64,000 nt of DNA, from the NCBI RefSeq assembly GCF_004357995.1, contig NZ_SMTK01000004.1:186001-250000 (forward strand). Direction: 5' to 3'. The position numbers were made by a program, and so were the translations under genes. The notes below the pieces were generated by a model. That model was not told the DNA's origin, did no database searches, and saw nothing but the letters and a program-made list of their open reading frames with translations. Shown here piece after piece: positions 44,162 through 53,291 of this stretch (position 1 is its first letter; every line of letters begins with the position of its first letter). The stretch is from Arthrobacter crusticola (GTDB lineage Bacteria > Actinomycetota > Actinomycetes > Actinomycetales > Micrococcaceae).

Positions 44162-46237
44162 ATGAAATATAAGAACATGTTCAAGGGGCCGGTCATCTGG
44201 ATCGTCCTGGCACTCGCCGGGCTCCTGTTTATCGTCCCCAGCCTGTTCAGCGGCAGCTCCGGCAGGGTCGACACCAACGTCGGCCTCGAGCTCCTGCAGG
44301 ACAATCGGGTTGAGCAGGCCAAGATCCACGACGGCGAGCAGCGCGTCGACCTGACCCTCCGGGACGACTACGAGGACCTGGGCCGCAGCGTCCAGTTCTT
44401 CTTCAGCGCAGCCCGAGCCGAGGACGTCGTCGAGGCGGTCAACGAATCGGACGTCGAGGGCTTCACCGACCAGCCCGTCCAGAGCAACTGGTTCGTGAGC
44501 GCCTTCAGCCTGATCTTCCCGATCCTGATCCTCGGCCTGATCTTCTGGTTCCTGCTCAGCCGCATGCAGGGCGGCGGCTCCAAGGTGATGCAGTTCGGCA
44601 AATCCAAGGCCAAGCTGATCTCCAAGGACATGCCCCAGGTCACCTTCTCCGATGTCGCCGGGGCCGACGAGGCCGTCGAGGAACTCCTCGAAATCAAGGA
44701 GTTCCTGCAGGAGCCGGCGAAGTTCCAGGCCCTGGGCGCCAAGATCCCCAAGGGCGTGCTGCTGTACGGGCCTCCCGGCACGGGTAAGACCCTGCTGGCC
44801 CGGGCCGTGGCCGGCGAGGCCGGCGTGCCGTTCTATTCGATCTCGGGCTCGGACTTCGTAGAGATGTTCGTCGGCGTGGGCGCCTCCCGCGTCCGTGACC
44901 TCTTCGAGCAGGCCAAGAGCAACTCCCCGGCCATCATCTTCGTCGACGAGATCGACGCCGTTGGCCGCCACCGCGGCGCCGGCGTCGGCGGCGGCAACGA
45001 TGAACGCGAGCAGACCCTCAACCAGCTGCTGGTGGAGATGGACGGCTTCGACTCAACCACCAATGTCATCCTGATCGCCGCCACCAACCGCCCGGATGTC
45101 CTCGACCCGGCGCTGCTGCGCCCGGGCCGGTTCGACCGCCAGATCGGCGTCGAGGCCCCCGACATGCGGGGCCGCGAGCACATCCTCTCCGTCCACGCCA
45201 AGGGCAAGCCGATGGCGCCCGGGGTGGACCTGAAGTCGGTCGCCAAGAAGACCCCCGGTTTCACCGGTGCGGACCTCGCGAACGTCCTCAACGAGGCGGC
45301 GCTGCTCACCGCCCGTTCGAACGCGCAGCTGATCGACGACCGCGCGCTCGACGAGGCCATCGACCGCGTCATCGCCGGCCCGCAGAAGCGCAGCCGCGTC
45401 ATGAAGGAACTCGAACGCAAGATCACCGCGTACCACGAGGGCGGACACGCCCTGGTCGCCGCGGCCCTGCGGAACACCGACCCGGTCACGAAGATCACCA
45501 TCCTGCCGCGCGGCCGCGCCCTCGGCTACACCATGGTGCTGCCGATGGACGATAAGTACTCGGTCACCCGCAACGAACTCCTCGACCAGCTCGCCTACGC
45601 CATGGGCGGGCGGGTCGCCGAGGAGATCGTCTTCCACGACCCCTCCACCGGCGCCTCGAACGACATCGAGAAGGCCACCGGCACCGCCCGGAAGATGGTG
45701 ACCCAGTACGGCATGAGCGAGCGCATCGGCGCCGTGAAGCTCGGCCAGGGCGCCGGAGAACCCTTCCTGGGCCGGGACATGGGCAGCGACCGCGACTACT
45801 CCGACCAGGTGGCCTTCGTCGTCGACGAAGAGGTGCGCCGGCTGATCGACAACGCCCACGACGAGGCCTACGAGATCCTCACCGAGAACCGCGACGTGCT
45901 CGACCGGCTCGCGCTCGAACTGCTCGAGCGGGAGACCCTGAACCAGGCCGAGATCGCCGAGGTCTTCGCCGGAGTGCGCAAGCGCGGCCTGCGCAATGTG
46001 TGGCTGTCGAAGGACTCCCGCCCCGTGCATTCGCTGCCTCCGGTCGTCTCGGCCAAGGAGCGGGCCCAGGCCTCGCAGAACGGCCGGCCCGCGCCCGAGA
46101 CCGTCGCGCCGCAGGATCAGATCGCCGAAGCCGACATCCCCGGCGACTTCGACGTCCACGGTTCCGACCTTCCCTCGCCCGAGTCCGACGGCGCCGCCGC
46201 CGACGGCAAGGGCGGGACCGGATCCCGGCAGCCCTAG
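44162..46237 (+). CDS. ftsH: ATP-dependent zinc metalloprotease FtsH
   Basis: A 691-residue membrane protease. Two membrane helices (about 8-28 and 115-135) frame an extracellular loop. The AAA domain has GPPGTGKT (about 203), the Walker [16 protein letters not shown] and the SRH motif [20 protein letters not shown]. The zinc site is [11 protein letters not shown] (HExxH, about 423) with the third ligand in [11 protein letters not shown]. The C-terminus is an acidic tail. Degrades membrane and short-lived cytosolic proteins. GAGAAG lies 3-5 nt before the ATG; the 171-bp leader region shows no clear riboswitch or terminator. Confidence 0.97.
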   Translation: MKYKNMFKGPVIWIVLALAGLLFIVPSLFSGSSGRVDTNVGLELLQDNRVEQAKIHDGEQRVDLTLRDDYEDLGRSVQFFFSAARAEDVVEAVNESDVEGFTDQPVQSNWFVSAFSLIFPILILGLIFWFLLSRMQGGGSKVMQFGKSKAKLISKDMPQVTFSDVAGADEAVEELLEIKEFLQEPAKFQALGAKIPKGVLLYGPPGTGKTLLARAVAGEAGVPFYSISGSDFVEMFVGVGASRVRDLFEQAKSNSPAIIFVDEIDAVGRHRGAGVGGGNDEREQTLNQLLVEMDGFDSTTNVILIAATNRPDVLDPALLRPGRFDRQIGVEAPDMRGREHILSVHAKGKPMAPGVDLKSVAKKTPGFTGADLANVLNEAALLTARSNAQLIDDRALDEAIDRVIAGPQKRSRVMKELERKITAYHEGGHALVAAALRNTDPVTKITILPRGRALGYTMVLPMDDKYSVTRNELLDQLAYAMGGRVAEEIVFHDPSTGASNDIEKATGTARKMVTQYGMSERIGAVKLGQGAGEPFLGRDMGSDRDYSDQVAFVVDEEVRRLIDNAHDEAYEILTENRDVLDRLALELLERETLNQAEIAEVFAGVRKRGLRNVWLSKDSRPVHSLPPVVSAKERAQASQNGRPAPETVAPQDQIAEADIPGDFDVHGSDLPSPESDGAAADGKGGTGSRQP

Positions 46238-46276
46238 GGGCGGCCGGCCCCCGGGCACAGGGATAGGATCAGAGCC

Positions 46277-46894
46277 GTGACTGACTTCGACAACGACGTG
46301 ATCGACGCCGCCCTGGCCGCCTCGGGATCCCCGGTGGACCAGCCCCGCATCCAGCGGGCCGTCCGGGAGATCCTCGCCGCGATCGGCGAGGATCCCGACC
46401 GCGACGGCCTGGTGGAGACCCCGCGGCGCGTGGCACGGGCCTACGCCGAGATGTTTGCGGGGCTCCACCAGGACGCCGCCGACGTCCTCTCGACCTCCTT
46501 CGAGCTCGACCACCAGGAGCTGGTGGTGGTGAAGGACATCGCCTTCTACTCCACCTGCGAGCACCACCTGGTGCCGTTCCACGGCTCCGCCCACGTGGGG
46601 TACATCCCCTCCGAGGACGGCCGGGTCACGGGCCTGAGCAAGCTGGCCCGGCTGGTCGAGGTCTATGCCCGCCGCCCGCAGGTGCAGGAAAGGCTGACGA
46701 CGCAGATCGTCGAGGCACTGATGGCGCACCTCAAGCCCAAGGGTGCGATCGTCGTCATCGAGTGTGAGCATATGTGCATGTCAATGCGGGGCATCCGGAA
46801 ACCGGGTGCGAAGACGGTGACATCGGCCGTACGCGGCCAGATCCGTGAAACGGCCACCCGCGCCGAGGCCATGAGCCTGATACTTGGAAGATAG
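46277..46894 (+). CDS. folE: GTP cyclohydrolase I
   Basis: A 205-residue enzyme that converts GTP to dihydroneopterin triphosphate, the first step to folate. Zinc ligands are seen in [14 protein letters not shown] and [46 protein letters not shown] is typical. TAGGAT (46264-46269) ends 7 nt before the GTG, so folE can start its own leaderless message inside the ftsH-folE gap. folP follows after 8 bp. Confidence 0.96.
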   Translation: MTDFDNDVIDAALAASGSPVDQPRIQRAVREILAAIGEDPDRDGLVETPRRVARAYAEMFAGLHQDAADVLSTSFELDHQELVVVKDIAFYSTCEHHLVPFHGSAHVGYIPSEDGRVTGLSKLARLVEVYARRPQVQERLTTQIVEALMAHLKPKGAIVVIECEHMCMSMRGIRKPGAKTVTSAVRGQIRETATRAEAMSLILGR

Positions 46895-46902
46895 GACACC
46901 CC

Positions 46903-47820
46903 TTGGATTCACTCGCCGCAGCCCCCGGGACCGGCCCGGCCACCTCACCCCTTCCGGTGATCCGGCCGGTGCGCGTCCCGCGCACCTTCGAGGCGCTGCC
47001 CGCTGACCGCACCGTGGTGATGGGGATCCTCAATGTCACCCCCGACTCCTTCAGCGACGGCGGAAAGTACTCATCGACCGACGACGCCATCGCGCACGGG
47101 CTGCGGATGCACTACGCCGGGGCCGACATCATCGACGTCGGGGGGGAATCGACCCGCCCCGGCGCCGCCGCGGTGCCGGTCGAGGAGGAGCTCCAGCGCG
47201 TGCTTCCCGTGGTGCGGGCACTGGTCAAGGCCGGCGCGCTCGTCAGCATCGACACCATGCACCCGGAGACGGCCGCCCAGGCGGTCCGGGCAGGGGCCGG
47301 AATCATCAACGACATCTCGGGGAACGGCTTCGACCCCGACATGCCCGCCCTGGCCGCCGAACTGGGCGTGCCCTACATCCTGACGCACCGCCGGGGGACG
47401 GCCGAGACGATGGACTCCCTGGCCACCTACTCCAACGTCGTCGAGGAGGTCATCGCCGAACTCCTCGAGGTGCGCGATACCTTCGTCGCGGCGGGCGTGA
47501 AGCCCGGGAACATCATCCTCGACCCGGGCCTCGGCTTCGCCAAGACCGGCGGGCACAACTGGGAGCTGCTGCGCTCCCTCGACCGCCTCGGATCCCTCGG
47601 CCACCGGGTGCTCGTCGCGGCTTCCCGCAAACGCTTCCTTGGCACCCTGCTGACCTCGGCGGGGAAGCCGGCGGTGCCGGCCGAACGCGACGCGGCGACC
47701 CTGGCGGTCTCCGCGCTCGCCGCCGCGAACGGCGCCTGGGCGGTCCGGGTGCACGACGTCGGCCCCACCCTCGACGCCGTCAAGGTCGCCTCGGCCTGGG
47801 CGGGCCAGGGCTCCCCATGA
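46903..47820 (+). CDS. folP: Dihydropteroate synthase
   Basis: A 305-residue TIM-barrel enzyme that joins p-aminobenzoate to 6-hydroxymethyl-dihydropterin pyrophosphate; the target of sulfonamides. VVMGILNVTPDSFSDGGKY (about 42), DVGGESTRPGA, DISGNGFDPDM and ILDPGLGFAKTGGHNW are in order. The TTG start with AAGATAGGA upstream gives about 40 residues before the barrel, longer than most. The 3' end overlaps folB by ATGA. Confidence 0.95.
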   Translation: MDSLAAAPGTGPATSPLPVIRPVRVPRTFEALPADRTVVMGILNVTPDSFSDGGKYSSTDDAIAHGLRMHYAGADIIDVGGESTRPGAAAVPVEEELQRVLPVVRALVKAGALVSIDTMHPETAAQAVRAGAGIINDISGNGFDPDMPALAAELGVPYILTHRRGTAETMDSLATYSNVVEEVIAELLEVRDTFVAAGVKPGNIILDPGLGFAKTGGHNWELLRSLDRLGSLGHRVLVAASRKRFLGTLLTSAGKPAVPAERDAATLAVSALAAANGAWAVRVHDVGPTLDAVKVASAWAGQGSP

Positions 47821-48194
47821 CGGCGCTCCGGCAGCTCGACTCGGTCTCGCTGACGGGCATCAGCGCCATCGGTCACCACGGGGTTTTCGACTTCGAACGG
47901 CGGGACGGCCAGCCCTTCCTCGTCGACGTGGTCCTCCACCTCGACCTGCGCCCCGCCGGAACCAGTGACGACCTCACCCGGACGGCCCACTACGGTGAGG
48001 TCGCCGAGCTGGTCAGCTCCATCATCGCCGGGAAGCCGTTCCAGCTGATCGAGGCGCTCGCCGAGACGATCGCGGCCGAGATCCTCGCCCGCTACCCCGT
48101 CGAGACGGTGGATGTCACCGTGCACAAGCCGAAGGCCCCCATCCCCGTGCCCTTCGGCGACGTCGCCGTCACTCTCCACAGGAGCAGGCAGTGA
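47817..48194 (+). CDS. folB: Dihydroneopterin aldolase
   Basis: A 125-residue enzyme that cleaves dihydroneopterin to 6-hydroxymethyl-dihydropterin. It shows ISAIGHHGVFDFERRDGQPFLVDV, LTRTAHYGEVAELV, KPFQLIEALAETIA with the conserved Glu, and VTVHKPKAPIP with the catalytic Lys. It overlaps folP (ATGA) and folK (GTGA) by 4 bp each, giving a tightly coupled set. Confidence 0.95.
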   Translation: MTALRQLDSVSLTGISAIGHHGVFDFERRDGQPFLVDVVLHLDLRPAGTSDDLTRTAHYGEVAELVSSIIAGKPFQLIEALAETIAAEILARYPVETVDVTVHKPKAPIPVPFGDVAVTLHRSRQ

Positions 48195-48721
48195 CAACCG
48201 CCTCCCGGACCCCGGACGGGCCGGCTGCGACCTCCGGGGTCCGGGCCGTCCTGGCACTCGGCAGCAACCTCGGCGAGAGCCGCGGCACGCTCGCTTCGGC
48301 CATCGCTGACCTCACCGGCGGCGGCCGGGTGCGGCTGACGGCCGCCTCGCCCGTGGTGCGCACCCGGGCCGTCGGCGGACCGGAGCAGCCGGACTACCTC
48401 AACCAGGTCATCGAGGTCGCCACCGACCTCGGGCCCTATGAGCTGCTGGCACACTGCCAGGCGGTCGAGGAGAAGCACCTCCGGACCCGCACCGTGCGCT
48501 GGGGGCCGCGGACCCTCGACGTCGACATCATCACCTTCGGGGCATGGACCTCGACCGATCCGCGGCTGACGGTTCCGCACCCGCGTGCGGCCGAACGGGC
48601 CTTCGTGCTGAAACCGTGGTCCCTGATGGACCCCTCGGCAACCCTCGGCGGGGTGTCCGTCGCCGAACTCGCCGCCGGTGCCGCCGACCTGCCGGGCCTG
48701 GCCCTGTTCCAGGAAGGCTAG
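48191..48721 (+). CDS. folK: 2-amino-4-hydroxy-6-hydroxymethyldihydropteridine diphosphokinase
   Basis: A 176-residue enzyme that pyrophosphorylates 6-hydroxymethyl-dihydropterin with ATP. LALGSNLGESRGTL opens the fold, SPVVRTRAVGGPEQPDYLNQV follows, and the signature RTVRWGPRTLDVDIITFG and VPHPRAAERAFVLKP close it. Its GTG overlaps the folB stop. With folE, folP and folB it completes most of the pterin branch of folate synthesis. Confidence 0.95.
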   Translation: MTTASRTPDGPAATSGVRAVLALGSNLGESRGTLASAIADLTGGGRVRLTAASPVVRTRAVGGPEQPDYLNQVIEVATDLGPYELLAHCQAVEEKHLRTRTVRWGPRTLDVDIITFGAWTSTDPRLTVPHPRAAERAFVLKPWSLMDPSATLGGVSVAELAAGAADLPGLALFQEG

Positions 48722-48727
48722 GCGCAC

Positions 48728-49216
48728 ATGATGAGCATTCGGTTCAGTTGGCTGATCGGCATCGGGATCGTCTCCGGCGTTGTGGGCTGGACCGTCAACT
48801 TCTGGGCGGGCCGCAACGGTTACCCCACCCCTTCACTCCACCTGAGTTCGCTGCTCACGGTCGCGCTGATCATCGCCGTGACGCTCGTGTTCGGCGTTCG
48901 GGTGCTGCGGTGGCGCAACGGCAAACGGGACCGTGAGCTGAACCCCATTCTCGCGGCCCGCACCGTGGTGCTGGCCCAGGCGACGGCCTACGCGGGCGCC
49001 CTGAGCCTGGGCTGGCACGCGGGCATCTTCGTCGACCAGCTCTCCCTGCTGGCCGTACGCGATACCTTTGGACCGGCGTGGGGGACCCTCGCCCTGATGG
49101 CCGGCGGTATCGTCATGGTCGTCGTCGGCCTGGTCGTCGAGGGGTTCTGCAGGATCCCGCCCGAGGACGAGGGCGGCGCCGGCACCCCGGGAACAAGCGA
49201 GGGAGAGTATGCGTAG
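48728..49216 (+). CDS. DUF3180 family membrane protein
   Basis: A 162-residue protein with four hydrophobic segments (about 8-28, 38-58, 78-100, 118-140) and a polar tail. The pattern VLAQATAYAGALSLGWHAGIFVDQL is the DUF3180 hallmark. It is almost always found behind folK in actinobacteria, with unknown function. Two adjacent ATGs (48728, 48731) are equal candidates; GGAAGG lies upstream. Overlaps the next gene by 8 bp. Confidence 0.85.
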   Translation: MMSIRFSWLIGIGIVSGVVGWTVNFWAGRNGYPTPSLHLSSLLTVALIIAVTLVFGVRVLRWRNGKRDRELNPILAARTVVLAQATAYAGALSLGWHAGIFVDQLSLLAVRDTFGPAWGTLALMAGGIVMVVVGLVVEGFCRIPPEDEGGAGTPGTSEGEYA

Positions 49217-49724
49217 GGAACCGATCGACCCCGAAGGCATTGTCTGGTCGAGGGTCTCACCCAAGTACCTCCGGGTGCGCCTGATCGGCTGGTTCGTCGG
49301 TTCGGTGATCTACCTGCTGATCTTCAGCATCCCGCTGATCCTCCGGCTCGCCGGGGTGTGGCCGGACTTCCCGCCGCTGGCCATCGCCATTGCCCTGCCG
49401 GCCGCCGTGCTCCTCATCAGTGGATGGAGGGGCCTGCTGCTTCCCCGCCAGGTCCGTGCCCTCGGGTATGCGGAGCGCGACGACGACCTGCTGATCCGCA
49501 GCGGAGTCATCTTCCAGCGCACCCTGGTGGTCCCCTACGGCCGCATGCAGTACGTCGACGTCGCCGTGGGCCCCCTCGAGCGCGCGTTCGGACTGTGCAC
49601 CCTCAAACTCCACACGGCCTCCCCGGCCACCAACGCCGCTATCCCGGGCCTTCCCGCCGCCGAGGGAGCTCGACTCCGCGAGCAGCTCTCAAGCCGCGGG
49701 GAAGCACGGCTGGCGGGTCTGTGA
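49209..49724 (+). CDS. Bacterial PH (bPH2/YdbS-like) membrane protein
   Basis: A 171-residue protein with two membrane helices (about 28-50 and 57-75) followed by one bPH2 domain (LGYAERDDDLLIRSGVIFQRTLVVPYGRMQYVDVAVGPLERAFGLCTLKLHTAS). It pairs with the larger PH protein next to it, as YdbS with YdbT in Bacillus. The stop overlaps that gene by GTGA. Role unknown; membrane or envelope stress is the usual guess. Confidence 0.88.
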   Translation: MRREPIDPEGIVWSRVSPKYLRVRLIGWFVGSVIYLLIFSIPLILRLAGVWPDFPPLAIAIALPAAVLLISGWRGLLLPRQVRALGYAERDDDLLIRSGVIFQRTLVVPYGRMQYVDVAVGPLERAFGLCTLKLHTASPATNAAIPGLPAAEGARLREQLSSRGEARLAGL

Positions 49725-51424
49725 GCGTCCCCGACCCGCACCCGGGAACTCCGTATCCCGGCCAGCCCCGCGACAGGGCCGCGACGGCGGACGGGCCCAT
49801 GCCGGGAGGCCCGCCGGCCGGAACGGATGACGACAGCTGGCGCCGGGTCTCGGTGATCTCCCCGCTGGTGCGCGGCTGGATCGCCCTCGCCGCCATCGCG
49901 TTCTTCTTCGGCAGGGACTGGTTCGAAGGCCTCTTCGGCCCCGGTGCCCGGGAAGGGCTGCCGGGTGCCATTGGGATCGGGCTGACCATCGCGCTCATCC
50001 TGGGCATCGTCGTCCTGATCGCGCTCGGGTTCCTCGTGTCCTGGTACTTCACCCGCTACCAGGTCACCGCCGAGTACGTGCGCGTGAATTCGGGCGTCCT
50101 GTTCCGGCAGAACCGGCAGGCCCGCCTCGACCGCGTCCAGGCGATCGACGTCGTCCAGCCCTTCCTCGCCCGCATCTTCGGACTGGCCGAGCTGAAGTTC
50201 GAGGTGGCCGATGCCGGCGAGTCGGCGGTCCGCCTGGCCTTCCTCCGCCTCTCCGAGGCCCAGCAGCTCCGGGCCACCATCCTCGCCCGGGCCTCCGGCG
50301 CCGCGGTGGCACCCGATGCCTCCGGCGGCCTCGCCGAGGCGCCCGAGCGCGAGGTCGTCGCGGTGCCCTCCGGCCGGGTGATCGGCGCCGTCCTGCTCTC
50401 GGGTACCACCGTGCTGCTCCTGGCCGCGGTGGTCGTCGTCGCCACGGTGACAGTGGTGTTCCGCACCCCGTTCGCCGCACCGACCCTCATCCCCATGGCA
50501 CTGGGGGTCGCCGGTACGTACTGGAGTGCGCTCAACTCCGGCTACAACTTCCGGGCCGCCCTCTCACCCGACGGCATCCGGGTCCGGTACGGCCTGCTCG
50601 ACACCCGGGCGCAGACCGTCCCGCCGGGGCGGGTCCAGGCCGTCGGAATCGACCAGCCGCTGCTCTGGCGGCTCAAGGGCTGGTACCGGATCAACGCCAA
50701 TGTCGCCGGGTACGGGGCGGGTTCCCCGGGCGAGGGACAGGCCCGGGCCACGCTGCTGCCCGTCGGAACCCGCGCCGAGGTGTTCTCCATCCTCGCGCTC
50801 GTCCTGCCCGACCCCGGCACCGAGCGCCCGCTGGAGGTATTCTCCGCCGGCCTGAACGCCTCGGGGCCGGCCGAGGGCTTCACCACGGCACCGCGGCGAG
50901 CCCGGTGGCTCGCACCCCTGACCTGGCGGCGCAGCGGCTTCGCCGTGACCGGCACGGCGCTGCTCGTCCGCTCGGGGTACTTTCACCGCAGGCTCGCCGT
51001 CGTGCCCCACGAGCGGACGCAGTCGCTGTCGCTTCACCAGGGCCCCCTTGAGCGGGCCCTTCGGGTGATGGAGCTGCAGCTGCAGACGACGCCCGGTCCC
51101 GTCGCACCCTCCCTGAGCCACATTGATGAGACCGCGGCGCTCGACCTGTTCTCGGGGCAGGCCCGACGCGCTGCCGAGGCGCGCCGGCGGAGCATCCCCG
51201 AGCAGTGGATGAAGCCCATCCAGCAGACCTCCGGCGCCGTCATGCCGGCACCGCCCAGCTACGGCCCACCCGCTACCGGGGCACAGGAGCCGCCCGGTCC
51301 CGGCCAGCCCCCGCTCGATCCCCCGCGTGACCAACCGCTTGAGCAACCACCGCTTGATCCACCGCTTGACCAGCCGAACAGGCAGCAGATCCCGGAGGGA
51401 CCCGGTAGCCATGAACAACGTTGA
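49721..51424 (+). CDS. Bacterial PH (YdbT-like) multi-domain membrane protein
   Basis: A 567-residue protein. A polar N-terminus (1-45) precedes two membrane helices (about 52-70, 85-110), then a bPH2 domain (YQVTAEYVRVNSGVLFRQNRQARLDRVQAIDV), another pair of helices (about 220-275), a second PH domain (RVRYGLLDTRAQTVPPGRVQAV) and a third (LLVRSGYFHRRLAVVPHERTQSLSLHQGPLERAL). The C-terminus is Pro/Gln-rich with PLDPPxDQP repeats. The GTG overlaps the previous stop; a long open frame upstream lies inside that gene and is rejected. Confidence 0.88.
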   Translation: MSVPDPHPGTPYPGQPRDRAATADGPMPGGPPAGTDDDSWRRVSVISPLVRGWIALAAIAFFFGRDWFEGLFGPGAREGLPGAIGIGLTIALILGIVVLIALGFLVSWYFTRYQVTAEYVRVNSGVLFRQNRQARLDRVQAIDVVQPFLARIFGLAELKFEVADAGESAVRLAFLRLSEAQQLRATILARASGAAVAPDASGGLAEAPEREVVAVPSGRVIGAVLLSGTTVLLLAAVVVVATVTVVFRTPFAAPTLIPMALGVAGTYWSALNSGYNFRAALSPDGIRVRYGLLDTRAQTVPPGRVQAVGIDQPLLWRLKGWYRINANVAGYGAGSPGEGQARATLLPVGTRAEVFSILALVLPDPGTERPLEVFSAGLNASGPAEGFTTAPRRARWLAPLTWRRSGFAVTGTALLVRSGYFHRRLAVVPHERTQSLSLHQGPLERALRVMELQLQTTPGPVAPSLSHIDETAALDLFSGQARRAAEARRRSIPEQWMKPIQQTSGAVMPAPPSYGPPATGAQEPPGPGQPPLDPPRDQPLEQPPLDPPLDQPNRQQIPEGPGSHEQR

Positions 51425-52325
51425 ATCCTCACGCAGACCCGGCCGCCTCGGGGTGGGCGTCATCGGAGCCGGCAGGGTCGGCGCGGTGCTCGGCGCCGCC
51501 CTGCGCACTGCCGGACACGCGGTGGTCGGAGTGTCCGCGGTCTCCGAAGCGAGCCGGGAACGCGCGGAAACCCTCCTGCCAGGGGTGCCCATCCTCGACA
51601 TTCCCGTCATCGTCGAACGGGCCGAACTGGTGCTCCTGGCCGTGCCCGACGACGCCCTCCCCGGGCTCGTCGAAGGCCTGGCACGCCTGGGCGTCTGGCA
51701 GCCCGGACAGCTCGTGGTCCACACCTCCGGCCGCTCCGGCACCGAGGTCCTCGCCCCGGCCCGCCGCGCCGGTGCCATCCCGCTGGCCATCCACCCGGCC
51801 ATGACGTTCACCGGACTCAGCCTGGACCTCGGCCGCCTCCCCGAGTGCACCTTCGGCATCACGGCGCCCGCGGCGGTCCTGCCCATCGCCCAGGCCCTCG
51901 TCGTGGAGATGGGCGCGGAGCCGGTGATCATCGAGGAGGAGAGCCGGCCGCTCTACCACGCGGCACTGGCCCACGCCTCGAACCACCTCGTCACCCTGGC
52001 CTCGCAGTCCGCCCAGCTGCTCAGCGACCTCGGCGTGCAGCGCCCCGACCGGATGCTCGGCCCGCTCATGAAGGCCTCCCTCGAGAACGCGCTGAGCTCA
52101 GGGGAGTCGGCCCTGACCGGCCCGGTCGCCCGCGGCGACGTGGAGACCGTTCGAACCCACACCGCCGCACTGGCCCGCCACGACGCGGCCGACGTCGCAC
52201 TGGCCTACCGCGACATGGCGCGGGCCACCACCCTGCGGGCCCTTGACCGGGGCCTGCTCAGCGCCGAGCAGGGAGCAGCGGTGCTCGCGGCCCTTGAACC
52301 GACCCCCACCGAGGACGAACCATGA
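51411..52325 (+). CDS. Rossmann-like/DUF2520 oxidoreductase
   Basis: A 304-residue protein. The N-terminal NAD(P)-binding fold is [22 protein letters not shown] (about 14-35), with [15 protein letters not shown] after it. The C-terminal half is the all-helical DUF2520 dimerisation domain ([28 protein letters not shown]). The architecture is that of ketopantoate reductase and imine reductase relatives. It sits directly before panC and overlaps it by ATGA; a role as ketopantoate reductase is possible but unproven. CGGAGGG precedes the ATG, which lies 14 bp inside the previous gene. Confidence 0.85.
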   Translation: MNNVESSRRPGRLGVGVIGAGRVGAVLGAALRTAGHAVVGVSAVSEASRERAETLLPGVPILDIPVIVERAELVLLAVPDDALPGLVEGLARLGVWQPGQLVVHTSGRSGTEVLAPARRAGAIPLAIHPAMTFTGLSLDLGRLPECTFGITAPAAVLPIAQALVVEMGAEPVIIEEESRPLYHAALAHASNHLVTLASQSAQLLSDLGVQRPDRMLGPLMKASLENALSSGESALTGPVARGDVETVRTHTAALARHDAADVALAYRDMARATTLRALDRGLLSAEQGAAVLAALEPTPTEDEP

Positions 52326-53254
52326 CCGAGACAATTCCGGGCACTCCACGGCTCGTCACGACGGCCGGAGAACTCCGCAGCGCCGGCGCCGAACTGCTCC
52401 ACCGGGCAGCGGAAAATCCCCGGCGCGGGGCCGCGCGGCGTCCGTCGCTGGGACTGGTGCCGACAATGGGTGCGCTCCACGCCGGCCACGCCGCGCTGGC
52501 CGCGGCGGCGCGCACAACGAACGACGTCGTCGTGGTCACGATCTTCGTCAACCCGCTGCAGTTCGGAGAGCAGGCCGACCTCGACCGCTATCCGCGCACC
52601 CTGGAGGCCGACCTCGAACTGCTGGGCGCCCAGGGGGTGGACCTGGTGTTCGCCCCGGCCGCCGACGAGGTCTACCCCGACGGCCCCCCGCAGGTACGGC
52701 TGCAGGCAGGCGCCCTCGGGGAGAAACTCGAAGGCGCGTTCCGGCCGGGCCACTTCGACGGCATGCTCACCGTCGTGGCGAAGCTCCTGAACCTCGGCGC
52801 TCCCGACGCCGCCGCCGATTACCGCGCCTACTTCGGCCGGAAGGACGCCCAGCAGCTGGCGCTGGTGAAGCGCATGGTGCGCGACCTCAACTTCCCCGTC
52901 GACATCATCGGCGTGCCTACAGTGAGGGACGCCGACGGCCTGGCCCTGTCGAGCCGCAACCGCTTCCTCTCGGCGGACGAACGCGTTGCCGCCCTCGTGC
53001 TGCAGCGAGCGCTGGGCATGCTGAGGGAACGCGCTGAGCGGAACGAGCCCCTCGACCCCGACTCCGTGCTGGCGATGATCGCCAGCGAACCGGCCGTGAG
53101 CCTCGAGTACCTCGAGGTCGTCGACCCGCTCAGCCTCGAACCGCTCGCCTTCGCCTGCGCCAACACCCCGTTCACGGGGACCGCGCTGGCGCTCGTCGCC
53201 GCCCGGGTGGGCCCGGTGCGGCTCATCGACAATATGGAACTGAACGGCGGGTGA
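52322..53254 (+). CDS. panC: Pantothenate synthetase
   Basis: A 310-residue enzyme that joins pantoate and beta-alanine with [22 protein letters not shown] contains the HxGH motif, [23 protein letters not shown] the pantoate site, and [17 protein letters not shown] the KMSKS-like loop. The usual FGxKD motif reads [17 protein letters not shown]. The N-terminus has about 30 extra residues before the core. panB and panD are not in this window. Confidence 0.95.
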   Translation: MTETIPGTPRLVTTAGELRSAGAELLHRAAENPRRGAARRPSLGLVPTMGALHAGHAALAAAARTTNDVVVVTIFVNPLQFGEQADLDRYPRTLEADLELLGAQGVDLVFAPAADEVYPDGPPQVRLQAGALGEKLEGAFRPGHFDGMLTVVAKLLNLGAPDAAADYRAYFGRKDAQQLALVKRMVRDLNFPVDIIGVPTVRDADGLALSSRNRFLSADERVAALVLQRALGMLRERAERNEPLDPDSVLAMIASEPAVSLEYLEVVDPLSLEPLAFACANTPFTGTALALVAARVGPVRLIDNMELNGG

Positions 53255-53291
53255 AATCCGGGGATTACCGGACCCCGTAAACTTGGCTACC

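Noticed and set aside
45420-45450. HEGGH instead of HEAGH in FtsH
   Set aside because: Still HExxH; Gly is found at this position in other actinobacterial FtsH proteins as I recall them, so it is not a defect.
52830-52860. FGRKD instead of the more usual FGEKD/FGQKD in PanC
   Set aside because: The rest of the active site is intact and this position varies; no sign of loss of function.
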